Shown: in pieces, positions 1-10,711 of the stretch
How positions within the stretch are numbered: position 1 is the stretch's first letter
How the letters are laid out: each line of letters opens with the position of its first letter
From: Bolinopsis microptera
Taxonomy: Eukaryota > Ctenophora > Tentaculata > Lobata > Bolinopsidae
Length of the DNA: 64,000 nucleotides
Assembly: GCF_026151205.1 (NCBI RefSeq)
Contig: NC_087081.1
Coordinates: 13,536,340-13,600,339, forward strand
Direction: 5' to 3'
The notes under the pieces: generated by a model
What the model saw: the letters and a program-made list of their open reading frames with translations, nothing else
What the model was told of the DNA's origin: nothing
Database searches by the model: none
Translations under genes and position numbers: made by a program

Positions 1-144
1 AGCACAGCATGATAACAAGGTCAAAAGAAACACAATGAAGGTAGGTTACGAACACCACAATATAACCATCATACTAACAACTGAATTAAGTTTATTCTGA
101 CGACGGGCAGCCCTGATGTGCTCCGTGATCCTCAACGAGCGACC

Positions 145-225
145 ACTTGTAATAGAGGTGTTATGTCACGTGACACCGATCCGTCCAATCACAAACAGGA
201 AGAGTGAGCAGATCGATATCGTGTG
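145..225. repeat. Direct repeat, left copy
   Basis: An ~80-bp stretch containing a CACGTGAC motif recurs in the same orientation at about 2335-2413, just outside the right end of the TIR element. The sequence just inside it (about 213-283) also recurs inverted at about 4845-4910. These are fragments of an old repeat family broken up by later insertions. Confidence 0.75.
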
Positions 226-410
226 TTTACTTTCCTTATATTTATTTGACCCTCTGTTCACATTGTCATCTCTACCACATCTCGGCTCGGCAAGATCCGC
301 GTGCAATATCTGCACCGCGGTAAACACGCCATGATTACGTCATGAACTTGAAATAGTGTGATTGTTGTACTTATATAACCGTGCCCATTGCCCACGTACA
401 ATACAAACTG

Positions 411-412
<2 letters not shown>

Positions 413-445
<33 letters not shown>
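413..445. repeat. Poly-G tract, 33 bases
   Basis: An uninterrupted G33 run lies within the left terminal inverted repeat. The matching position of the right arm (2300-2312) has only 13 C on the plus strand, so the homopolymer has changed length since the arms were identical. Long G runs are often miscounted in assemblies. Confidence 0.95.
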
Positions 446-447
<2 letters not shown>

Positions 448-1486
448 TAAGATAAACAACCGATCTTGATAGTGTGTTGGTCGCTCCTCCAACTGACTGT
501 GATGCTAACCGTTCAATCATGAACGGAACATTAACATTGTTTAGTTATAGCATGTTTCGGTTTAATTGGTTTAAATTTATGTGCTACAGCTCGACTTAAA
601 ATTGTCGAATGATAACACCAACCTCTTTGCAGATTAGCTTCCAGCGCGAATGAGACTCTTGTTATCTACTAAGTATACTCAAATATCGGGAATGGTGTGT
701 GAACATGGATAACAGGTGGTAAGTCCGCCAACCAGCAGGGTACTTACTTACTAAGTTAATTAAGAGGCTTGTGGGATACAGGGATAAGTTACAAAATCTT
801 AGCTTGGCAGTCTGCAGGGTCCGAGGAGCCGTTCTGATAGCTTGGTTTGTTTTCGATCTGTACAGCCTTTTCCTTTCGTTGATAAACATTGATTCAGTAG
901 GAGGTGCACCATAAAAATAAACTTGCTCGGATTTTAAAAATTTTTGTACCATTGTTTTCTAGAGACTGTGAAAATTTTCACAATACCAAATTTGTCATAC
1001 CTTTTTGAAAAGATCAGTGAGTTTCGCCTAGGTGCCATATTTGATGGTGCGCGGCTTTTGGAGCAAAATTAGCTGTAAAAGTTGCGTAATTTGACCAAAT
1101 TTGACCAAATTCGTTGATTTTTGTCGTATTATTTGGATATATCTTCAGTTCCTTGAATGAGATCATTCTGAAAATTGGCGACGACCTTCCAATAGGGCTT
1201 TTACAACTGTCCGAAAAATTTGGTGGATATCGGAGTTGATATAGTGATCAAAATGGGGCAAAATAAGCTGCTTTTAGCTGTAACATAATGTCTGATGGTT
1301 GGATAGGCTTTAAACTTTTCGGACACCTTCCTTGTAAGTCTATGAGTAAGCTTACCAATTTTTGTTGCAATCGGAGGTCGGGAAGGATACTTAATATCTA
1401 TTTGTTTGAAGAAAATTGTGCTGGCCGAAATTAGCGCTAAAAAACCATCCTACAGTCGGCACGCGCGGCTCACTGTCGATGGCGCA

Positions 1487-1765
1487 CTACCTAGATTCAG
1501 GAAGCGACAAATTTAGGTAGATCTGGTCATTTAAAAAAAAATCACTGTCCACCTCCCTTAAAAAAACAGGGTTCAAATTGACAAGTTGGGCACACACGAA
1601 TGCGATGTCGCTCAGATAAGGCAACATCTTAGCCACAACTTTGTTCCCCAAAATCTTGTACCGCTTCAGATAGCCAATGGAGCGTTCCACGTGGATGCGG
1701 GCGATGCTGACTTTTCTGCTGGCTGCTACTTCTTCCGGCGTGAACTGAATCTTGAGTGTAACTCC
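1487..1765 (-). pseudogene. DDE transposase C-terminus (PIF-Harbinger/ISL2EU-like), fragment
   Basis: Reading on the minus strand from about 1765 gives a peptide containing RIHVERSIGYLKRYKIL followed by a segment like SDIAFVCAQLVNLNP. This is the family hallmark around the last catalytic acid (E of HVER) and the end of the DDE_Tnp_4 domain. A TTTCAG just upstream could be an old splice acceptor. The rest of the transposase and any DNA-binding partner ORF are missing, so this is a dead remnant. It lies inside the TIR element 393-2332 and probably belonged to it. Confidence 0.75.
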
Positions 1766-2334
1766 TGAAATAATTTAATTCGCTATATATTCCGGTTAGT
1801 TAAGAATAAGATTAATCACTCTACACTCGACTGTTACGTGACGTTTCAACACGTTCTCTACTTCTAGCTGGCTCTGAAACCTTAACCACCCACAATGACC
1901 CTAACCCTATATATATATATAACACAAACCCGATTTCTAACTTAAGCATATGCTGAAACCTTAACGAGAAAATAGACCAACATTTTTATTATAAGTTCAT
2001 AATCATAGGTCATATCACGTGATCAAGACAGTTTCTCAGTTTTCACCGTTATCTCGCCAGGGGAGCATCATTTGGGGTGATTCGCAATCAGCATTCAAAA
2101 ATGAAAAATGCTACGATTTAAGTTGGTTTCAACTGTTAGTGTTAGGGGCCCTTTCAGAAAAATCTCACATTTCAAGTGTAGCACGCTTGGAGTAAACAAT
2201 ATTAATGTTCCGTTCATGATTGAACGGTTAGCATCACAGTCAGTTGGAGGAGCGACCAACACACTATCAAGATTCAAGATCGATTGTTTATATCTTAAAC
2301 CCCCCCCCCCCCAACAGTTTGTATTGTACGTGAC

Positions 2335-2413
2335 CAATTGTAATAGAGGTGTTCTGTCACGTGACGCTGATCCGTCCAATCACGAACAGGAAGAGTGATC
2401 AGAGCGATGACCG
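2335..2413. repeat. Direct repeat, right copy
   Basis: Second copy of the ~80-bp repeat at 145-225, in the same orientation. It is followed by a GACAACTGGGAACC motif that also occurs near 4922, 4998 and (shortened) 5030. Confidence 0.75.
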
Positions 2414-2592
2414 ACAACTGGGAACCTCTCATTCAGGCCTCTCACACTCTCACAGGTATCACATCACATGGCCCAATCAGTGACGTATCATTTATGATGT
2501 GATCCATATATTATATGTTTTTGAAATTGAATATATTGTGCTAATAATACACAATTGTGTTGATAAATAAATATCAATACTATTAATATTCA

Positions 2593-3766
2593 TCATTCAT
2601 ATATCAATATTGAAATACCATGACTTGTAGAAGTTTCCACGCTGGTAATGTCAGGGAACTGATAAGACAGCTGCATTTTCGACCGGATAAATGCTCTGAA
2701 GCTAAACACGGTCAGACTATATAGATGTAGAAGTTGCTGATGGTGTTTAAAAACAGGAGCGAGAGTGCAACTCTATAAAACGTGGTGTAGAATGAACTCT
2801 TGCTCTTGTCATATACGCTGACGATAGCTATAGATTCCCTAAAACGGTAAGCAAGGTATGGTAGGAGAGACAAGCAGAAGACTGTGGCTGTAAGGACTGT
2901 TGTCGCGATCCCCTGCCACTTCAAATTTTCTCTGCTCCTGGAAACAAATTTTCTGGCTTCAATCAACAACCAAAGGGTGGTTGATACAACGAGGCATATT
3001 GGAATAAATAAAAATGGCACTGCCATAAAAGGAGACAGATAGCGATATATCTCCGATGAGAAACCATATTCGCATTGATAACCCCTATACGAAAAGAAAA
3101 CATCATCTTTATCTAAGAGAAGGAGTGTCACAGGGAAGGTGAAAGCTGCCATCCAACATATTCCGTACGCTGATCAAGTGTGCTTTCTTCGAAGTGGTCG
3201 TTCTAAATCAGAAGGGATATTTCAGGAGGAGCAGCTTGCTGGTTGTCATGGCACAGATGAGAAACACGCTCGTCAGGTAGGAATATAAGTACCTTGCATA
3301 GGATAACAAGTAGCAGAAGAATTTTCCTAGCACCTACTTATCAGAGATGATAGAGAACATATTTGGGAGAACAGCGGTAGCAGATACAATCAGGTCACAG
3401 ACTGCTATGTGCTGGATGATGACAGTGATGACTCGATGAAGATTAAAGGCCTTGTACTTTATGGATGCTATGAGAATGATTGTGTCTCCTATTAAAGATG
3501 AGGCAATGACGAATAGATAGTATCCTGCCCAAGTGTATCTTATAGCATCACTTTTAATGCCATAAGCAGTCTTGTTACTGTAATCATCAAAATATTGGGT
3601 TGTTGCAGGGACAAAAGGATTTCGCGATTATTTTGGCCAAAAATCGCGATACCGCGAATTTTAACAGACTATACATTAAACTATACATAAAATTTGTCGC
3701 AAATAATGGGAAAAATCGCAATTCCGTACATGCCGCGATTTCCTTTTGTCCCTGGGTTGTTGGCAT
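2593..3766 (-). pseudogene. Class A (rhodopsin-like) GPCR pseudogene
   Basis: All seven helices can be followed on the minus strand from an ATG at 3766-3764. TM1 has a GD in the usual GN position, TM2 has a C-D-L core, and a Cys starts TM3. The DRY position reads TSKL, TM4 has its Trp, and TM7 reads NTISNFYIYIV where NPxxY is expected. It is broken in at least five places: a 149-bp MITE inserted after the second codon, a TAG between TM2 and TM3, a frameshift in intracellular loop 2, a TGA just before TM4, and a two-base shift (a TATATA slip) right after TM7 that displaces helix 8. It resembles the GPCR at 10712-11811, so the two are probably paralogues. No ligand can be assigned. Confidence 0.85.
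3606..3754. mobile_element. hAT-type MITE, 149 bp
   Basis: The terminal inverted repeats read CAGGGACAAAAGGA from both ends. The element is flanked by a perfect 8-bp duplication GGTTGTTG (3598-3605 and 3755-3762). The CAGGG end and 8-bp duplication are typical of hAT superfamily elements. It has no coding capacity. The insertion lies in the N-terminal codons of the GPCR pseudogene, and one copy of the duplication restores the reading frame across the junction. Confidence 0.9.
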
Positions 3767-4053
3767 GATAAAGTATTTGTGAAAATGGATAACTATTGCG
3801 ACAAGAAGCAAAATGAATTGTGTGCATCAGAAATATAATGTTTCTTTTTTATTTCTAATAACATGATATCAAGCTTGATCTTCAGCTTGAGGGTATCAGA
3901 ATTAATACAACAGCTTTAGAGTTAGATTGATTGATCAAAGCCCCTCGTAAGGGGGTCGTCTCTTATGGACTAATTAAGCTGTAGTAGAGATAATGTTATA
4001 GTTTTATATTCTGATAAGATGAGTAAGTGGGGCGTTGTTTAAGAGTCGCATGA

Positions 4054-4713
4054 CGTAATGTTGATAGGTGAAAATTCTGTTTTTCCTCCACTAGCGAGTT
4101 CAACAAATGAAACAAGCAGTTAATTACAAGTAGTAATCCCTCCACATATCCTAACAATGCCATAGGCAAACACGTTGTAGAACATTATGTTAACTGTGTA
4201 CCTGTACTAACTTTCACCATTCTAGATAAACAGTCTAGTAGTAGTACTGCACGTCGAAAAATATCTGAAGCTATTTTGATAAGTAAACATGAACCCTCTA
4301 TAAATGTTAAGGAAGAGTTATTAGAAACAATGAAGTTTATGCTACACGGATAAGTGTGTATCGTACTGTGTGTATAATTTGTGTATAATGGGGAATAGAC
4401 TATTACCGGTTTAGCCGGATTTACTTGGACTAAATTTAGTGTTGAACAGTTGCACCTGTGCTACAGTTTGTGTTATGGTTAAGTTTAAGTGACGTTAGTT
4501 TTTCAATTCGTAGTTGTTTAGTACTTTCATGTTTTGTTTAGTTTTGTAATCAGTGTATGTTATAATTCTTCGTATCGTAGTATTTAATATATTTTTCTGT
4601 CAGAGTTTTACCACATATGTTCCTTGTCGTTATATTTAATTTAATTAATAAATTTCAGAACTGATGAAAATGTAGACCATCGAAAAACAGAATTTTCACC
4701 TATCAACATAACG
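4054..4713. mobile_element. Non-autonomous TIR element, ~660 bp
   Basis: The ends are inverted copies of about 31 bp with one mismatch (CGTaATGTTGATAGGTGAAAATTCTG near 4054 and its complement ending at 4713). The interior is AT-rich and non-coding. I found no clear target-site duplication, so the family is open. Confidence 0.75.
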
Positions 4714-5695
4714 TTTTATATTCTGTCTATAATTTGTGAGTTCTTCAAAAAATTGATACACTTGTTTATAACTTGGACTTGAATCCTAGGCTAATGATAA
4801 GAATAGTTAATAATCATTGTATTGCATAATATTAGAATTCACAACAGATAACAATGTCAACAGAGGGTAAAATACAGATAAGGAAAGTAAACATACGATT
4901 TAATGTCCCCCTGATCGGCTGACGGACAACTGGGAACCTGTCAATTTTACCTTTAGTTAACTAATTAACATGCAAGCTTGGGAAATCCAATCAGCTCCGA
5001 CAACTGGGAACCAATCATTACGTATCCCCGACAACTGGGATTTCACAGCTGTGCTGTATATATTTCTGCACTAATTCAGACGAAAATTTTCTTTCAAGAT
5101 AATGATAGTTCAAACAGGCATGTTAAATTGAAACCGATACTATTCATGTTCACGTTTCAGCATAGTTGGTCAGTACGCACTGTACGAACTTTTAAAAGGT
5201 ACCGAACTGTACGAATTTTAAAAAGCTGTCGAGGAATTTTTACCGAATTTTAAACCACTTACCACCGCACCGACCGATTTTAAAAACCTTAATCATTTGG
5301 CTTCGTCAGAGTTTTTTCGGCACTATTTGGGCACTATACAGACAGACAGACACTAGACAGTAGACAAACACACACACACACATCTATTGAGATTATTAGT
5401 ATATTATATTGATTATAATATACTAGATTCGTTCGTTAATAATGCTCACCGATTATAGCGAGGAAGAAGTCAATAGCAGCGATTATATAGTAATAGAGCA
5501 CATAGTTTTCCCAGCCCAAAAAATTTCCAAGTTCAGTGATGTTCAGTCTTGGGATGTAGTGAACAGTGTTACTTGTCACGGAGGGCGCGGGAGGGAGGCA
5601 TTCATGCCTTGGTAAAGTTCATTATAGGAGCGACCCCTGATGTACAGTGGTACAAAAGTCAGTCACAAACCGATGCCGACTATTTGGAGTATAAA
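4714..5695. other. Non-coding stretch with short repeats
   Basis: No gene seen. It holds GACAACTGGGAA motifs (4922, 4998, 5030), a run of GTACGAA/TTTTAAAA variants (5175-5290) and a short CA microsatellite near 5367-5382. Confidence 0.5.
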
Positions 5696-6035
5696 ATTTT
5701 ACCAAAACCCATAATCATGGGTAGAGTGGACCGCTGCCAGTGTCTCTCTTTCCCAAACAAAAGGAAATGATATTAATTTGATTGACCGTTCTCAAATGCA
5801 AAATGATACCGAGAATGAAATCGGTCGCTCGCTTTTCCCCCACAGATGCCTTTGGGTAGTTCTTCATAATCTATTACAATTGCTAATGAATGGGAAAAGC
5901 GAGGGACCGATTTCATTCTCGGTATCATTTTGCATTTGAGAACGGTCAATCAAATTAATATCATTTCCTTTTGTTTGGGAAAGAGAGACACTGGCAGCGG
6001 TCCACTCTACCCATGATTATGGGTTTTGGTAAAAT
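5696..6035. repeat. Near-perfect inverted repeat, 144-bp arms, 52-bp spacer
   Basis: The arms 5696-5839 and 5892-6035 are reverse complements with one mismatch seen (GTCGCTC against GTCCCTC on the folded strand). The spacer is 52 bp. Such identity means a recent origin or continuing correction between arms. Neither arm has a convincing coding frame. It could be a foldback element or a local inverted duplication. Confidence 0.95.
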
Positions 6036-7264
6036 ATCATCTCTTTTTGATTATAATGTCAGGGTACTTTATAACGTCGAAATATAAACTGATATCTTCA
6101 TTAATATTAATAAGGATCGGAAGTTTCCACGATTTAGAAATTTTTCCTTTAAAAACATTTCCTTGTGTTTAGGTAAGCATATCGGTCGATCACTGACTGA
6201 ATATGCCACTTTATACTCATTCAAGTTGGCATTAAATTCATATATAATGACATTAAAAAGCAGAATTTGTTGGAAATCACGAATGAGCAAAATTCTCACT
6301 TTTCGCACGTGCAAACTTTGAGCGGACGTTGCGTGCGCATCCAATATTGAATCGCCGTAAATTTTTGCGTGTAATTGTTTTATATATAGCTTGATAAGCA
6401 TGCAAAGTTTCAAAGTATTTCAAGAAGAACTGTAATCACAACGGCACTCTAAAGTTGACAGAAAATGACGAAAACAGCAATTTTCAGTGATTTTAGCAAT
6501 TTTCTATCAATTTGGGCGTGTCCCCACGTGTGCAACTTTTCGATTTTCAACTTTAAAACTAGCCTAATGCACAATTTATACCTATAGGAAGCAGAACTGA
6601 GCTCCACAACCCAAGGCATGGCCCAACACCAGAGAATACTAAATCGCAAAATTGACGTTTTTATAAAATAATTCTTCAAAAAAGCACAAACTTCAATCAC
6701 GAATATCTTTATGAAGGAGCAAGCTAGAAAAACTTTCCGGTAGATTTTCAGAATGCTTGAACAATTATCTAAGATAAAAATTTCCTCAGATTTTGAATTC
6801 AATTACTTTTTAATGGTGTAAAATCATTTTTAAAAGTTATTACTTTGTCAAAAATCAAGTTTTAAAAACGGTTAACTTGATGACGTCATCAAGGGGTGTT
6901 CATGACGTCAAATAATTTGTTTATACAATGTAAACTAAAGTGTAAACAATTATTTTCAAGACCTGTGGTCGGAAATTGCTGTATCTTTTATACTTTTGAA
7001 TCTATGGACAATTAAAAACAGGCTACATTTGACTGGCAAAGCGTCTATCCCTGAATATATGTATGTATGTATCACGACAATCTATCGTAAAACAGGGGTT
7101 CTAGAAAACCCATTTCCCGATGATCCTGAGACCTGAAACTTTTTTTGCAGTCGATTTGGTTAACGTCTAGACGCTCTGAAAAATTTCAGATCTCTAACTC
7201 GATTTTAACATGGTTATTAAGGCTCCTGAATATGGCGATTTTGGGTTTTTTACCGAATTTCGTA
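6036..7264. other. Gene-free stretch
   Basis: No supported gene. Paired TGACGTCA sites occur near 6881 and 6904, in sequence that looks like old repeat DNA. Confidence 0.4.
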
Positions 7265-7559
7265 TAACAGTGCTGGCGAGTATTTTATGCAAATTTCTTA
7301 AAAATCTCAACATAACTATTTTTTATTCCTGTCATCTTTGACATCAAATTAGAATGTTTTGAACTAAAATTAAATCTGCTGAACGACTTCCGATGAGTCT
7401 TAATGCCTGAAAAACTCCTGCCGGAGGCGGCGGCCTTCGGCCGCCTCCTCCGGCCGGAGTGCACGCTTCGCGTGCACGAAAGAGGCTTGTAACGTGTATC
7501 AAAGGGGGTACATAGTATACCCACAATAAATGCACCGGTCGTGCTTGCCAGCACTGTGA
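7265..7559. mobile_element. MITE-like element with GC-rich palindromes
   Basis: Short inverted ends (CAGTGCTGGCGAG near 7268 and its near-complement ending near 7557) enclose ~290 bp. Inside is a sharply GC-rich island (7421-7480) with two strong hairpins: a GGCGGCGGCCTTCGGCCGCC core and GTGCACGCTTCGCGTGCAC. The open frames across it are low-complexity and not convincing as genes. Confidence 0.6.
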
Positions 7560-7913
7560 TAAAATAAAATCTCGGTTATGTAATTCTCGTTATATAGCAC
7601 CACGCAGGAGAAAATATCGCGTCTAGACCATCGTAACGTTGACGCAGTTAAACTAATGGCAAGAATATACCCTTTCACAGGTTGAGCTGTATCGGGAGTG
7701 GGAGTACTATATGTAATTATAATCTGCTTTACAAAGTTGTCGATCTCTTTTAAATTGCACGTTCATCTATAAAAGTTCAGCACTGAATTTTCTACTTTTT
7801 GATGTGCTGTGCACCTATGGAAATTGGAACGGTTGTTTTAGAAACAGCTTTTCAATTCAATTAAATAACTTTAAAATCTGGTTTATAAAATGCAATCGTT
7901 TAATGAATGCTGT

Positions 7914-8332
7914 AGCATCAATCCTGATCTCTATGATATATTAGTAGTGACTAGCAGGAACCCGTCTAACCCTAAAGTGGTGTCAAGACTCACGAGACTA
8001 AAATAATTATTACCTATTCAATTCGCGTTTTTGACACCACTTGGGGGTCCAAATTTTGGGCTTTAAAACTCCTATTTCTTGGCCAATTTTTATTTTTTCA
8101 TGCTGATTTGAAGGCCATTAAAGCATCAATCCTGATCTCTATGATATATTAGTAGTGACTAGCAGGAACCCGTCTAACCCTAAAGTGGTGTCAAGACTCA
8201 AGAGACTAAAATAATTATTACCTATTTAATTCGCGTTTTTGACACCACTTGGGAGTCCAAATTTTGGGCTCTAAAACTCCTATTTCTTGGCCAATTTTTA
8301 TTTTTTCATGCTGATTTGAAGGCCATTAAAGC
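7914..8332. repeat. Tandem repeat, two 208-bp units
   Basis: Unit 1 (7914-8121) is followed directly by unit 2 (8122 to about 8332) with only a few substitutions. Each unit carries its own inverted pair, AGTGGTGTCAA and TTGACACCACT, about 60 bp apart, so each could form a stem. It is possibly the remnant of a satellite. Confidence 0.9.
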
Positions 8333-8543
8333 ATTTGACCCAGTCAAAAAAGTTTCAGTTGTATATCTTTTACGGTTTTTGCGGAAAGTCGTGTTAAAGT
8401 TGATGCCATTGTGTCAGTAAAATGGCACGGAACCATATACCTATGTATATATATCGTCTCGCTTTATATATAAACAAAAGCTCTAAGAAACAGATAGTAA
8501 ACAAAGTAAACATTTCTGTCCCCTAATCTTTCTCAAACAAAAG

Positions 8544-9190
8544 TCATGCAATTTGCATACTTCTCCATTTAACTCTATTCTGAGCAATTAACGTTAAATA
8601 GTCCAAATCACATAAATTATTTAACGATAATTTTCGGACACTAAGGTCGTGTAGAATCAGTGAGAAAAGGTTTGACTGCGGTCTTCCACGCCGCCCTTGA
8701 AGCTGTAAGGTGTTGACAGCAAAAACAAGCGACGAATAGGCTGGGCCATCTGTAGGCCCACGCAGTACATGTCCGAGCATCCTCCACCGACTACGAGCCA
8801 CTTAAGCTGACAATGGTTCACTATTGCAGCGTTTATACAAGTTCTTGTTGGAGATGATGTGAGGGTATTTGTAATTCAAAATTGATCGCAGATGACGTCT
8901 GTGAGCAATATCTAGTTTTTCCAATACTGATTTAGGGGCAGCCCAGCAAGATGAATTGTACATTAAAACGGATACTACCAGAGCCTCATACAACAGAAGC
9001 CTCTTGCTCAGAGGGATCTTATGGTTCCAAGCTTTTTTGTATTTGTTAAACGCGGCATATCCCAGACATATCCTTCTAGAGATGTCCTCCTTACTACAAA
9101 GTCCGTTATGTGAACACATGCCGATTGCCGACAGTTCAAACACTTATAATCCGACGTATCAGACTATCAGAGCTACTTCAGCTAGTGTGT
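8544..9190 (-). pseudogene. LINE reverse transcriptase C-terminal fragment
   Basis: The minus strand encodes the region after the RT fingers/palm of a non-LTR retrotransposon. It has a KYKKAW helix, the ALVVSVLMYNSSCWA segment (usual form LLYGSECWA), then WRMLGHVLR and GRRGRPQ, and ends in a WRSM-like tail. One in-frame TAA near 8802-8804 separates the two halves. The frame is lost upstream of about 9150, so the catalytic core, endonuclease and ORF1 are absent. It is a 5'-truncated dead copy. Confidence 0.8.
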
Positions 9191-9377
9191 AGTGCGTACT
9201 GCGTTATGTCCAATTTGAGTCATTTTAGGGGCTACGAAATAATTTCCCCCGCGATTTTTGTCGTATCAAGTGCGTTTCGACTTTCGATTCAATACAAGTT
9301 TCTGAAAACTTTTTCGAGGCTTGCGAATTTATTGCTCGCTTCTCTCACGTATATTATTTAAAAAATATATATTTTAA

Positions 9378-9726
9378 CGGCCAGGTAGCGCAGTTGGTTA
9401 GAACGCCTGTCTTACAATCGTTAGGTTGCGAGTTCGAAACCCACTGACTGCCTGGTCGTGGGGTGAGCGTCGTCGACGTTCAGCTAAGGATCATGAGTGG
9501 TCTATGCAGCCCCCCGGTCTACTCAGCCGAATACTCGAGAAATCGGGTGTGAGGGTTAAATGAGGAGCTGCACATTGCAGCAAAGTCTCGGACGAAGAAA
9601 GTATGGTACACACTACCTTAACCGTCTCTGGCCAAAAAGATCCTTCGGCTTCCTGTAATTGGCTGGTTGCACTTGTGTAACATTGTGGCTGTTGGAATAC
9701 ACCGAAGTAAAATAAGTGTCTAGATA
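9378..9726 (+). mobile_element. tRNA-derived SINE, full-length-looking
   Basis: The first ~75 bp is tRNA-like: GGCCAGG pairs with a later CCTGGTC, an A-box-like TAGCGCAGTTGGTTAG and a B-box-like GAGTTCGAAACC are present, and the anticodon loop resembles Val-TAC. The D and T stems are degenerate, which argues against a working tRNA gene. About 270 bp of unrelated body follows, ending in an A-rich tail near 9726. AT-rich AAAAATATATAT sequence on both sides fits a target-site duplication. A diverged second copy of the body lies at 22072-22325. Confidence 0.8.
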
Positions 9727-10711
9727 AAAAAAAATATATATACTCTCACCAATTAAATGAGTAGCTCGAAAAGATCAAAAGCGCCGTGCATTGGGATTGG
9801 CATGCCAGGTAAAACTAAAAAAGACTGCTAGCAGTTCTGTAGCTGTTTTGCAACCGTCTTATGTACTAGATTAAGGGCTTTTATATACTAGAAAAGGGCT
9901 TCATTGTACTAACTCAACACTGAGGTGGTTCTAATGCTAGGATGAAAATATTTTGAAAAATGATTTAACGTAACCTGGAACATTTAAAATTAAAGCAAGT
10001 TATTTGTTTCCCAATTTTACTGGAAACCACAAAGTAATTTTTATTGATTTACTCTGTGCTCTGGCAAATTTTAACTGTGCCGAGTTTGAAGTCACTTAAT
10101 TGTTAATTATAAAACCAAATAGAAAAAACTGTTGTATGAGATTAAATCTAATTTTCACTTTCAAACATCAAAGCATAATTAGAAGGCATATAGACAGCAA
10201 AATAAGGAACACGTATGATTCATAATATAATTTACGTTACAAATACCAGCCCATCCAGCCAGCCAGTCAGAGGGAAAGGTAGACTTCTTAATCTTATCAC
10301 ATATCACAAAGTAAATTAGCTTAGTCAGCCTCTCCTTATCACAAGTCTAATATGTTATTGACGTTCTCTGGAAAAATGCGAAATATATACCTCTACTTAT
10401 TATAGTATTACCTGTATTACCCTAGCTTAGGGATCGCTCACATATATTAATATTATTAAGCCACATTTTGGCCATTTTAGATTTACGTATTCACTTTGTA
10501 ATTGTTCATAGTTATCGCGTAAAAATTGCGTTCGTTAATAGTCATACTCATACTGTCAAAGTGTACCAAATTCCCTCTTTCCTACATAGACTTACGTAAT
10601 TTGTGAACAATCCCATATGCATGTCGCATGCATGGCTTACACTTACACTTTCAAATAGCTTCAAAGACAAAAACTCGAAATTTGTCTTCATAAAGTAAAT
10701 TAGCTTAATAG
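9727..10711. other. Gene-free stretch downstream of GPCR
   Basis: No gene seen. A ~30-bp piece at 10308-10337 repeats the end of the GPCR coding sequence and its start of 3' UTR (10692-10724), in the same orientation, which suggests a partial duplication. Confidence 0.5.

Larger units (their letters stand above)
393..2332. mobile_element. DNA transposon remnant with ~140-bp terminal inverted repeats
   Basis: The arms 393-542 and 2193-2332 are near-identical inverted copies. Both start at CACGTACAATACAAACTG, pass through a G/C homopolymer and end near ATTAATGTTCCG. They enclose ~1.65 kb that holds a decayed transposase C-terminus on the minus strand, which supports a PIF-Harbinger/ISL2EU-like element. 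I did not find a convincing target-site duplication, so the exact ends are uncertain. The rest of the interior shows no coding capacity. Confidence 0.7.

Noticed and set aside
9378..9455. Functional tRNA-Val gene
   Set aside because: The acceptor stem pairs but the D and T stems do not, and a SINE body follows directly.
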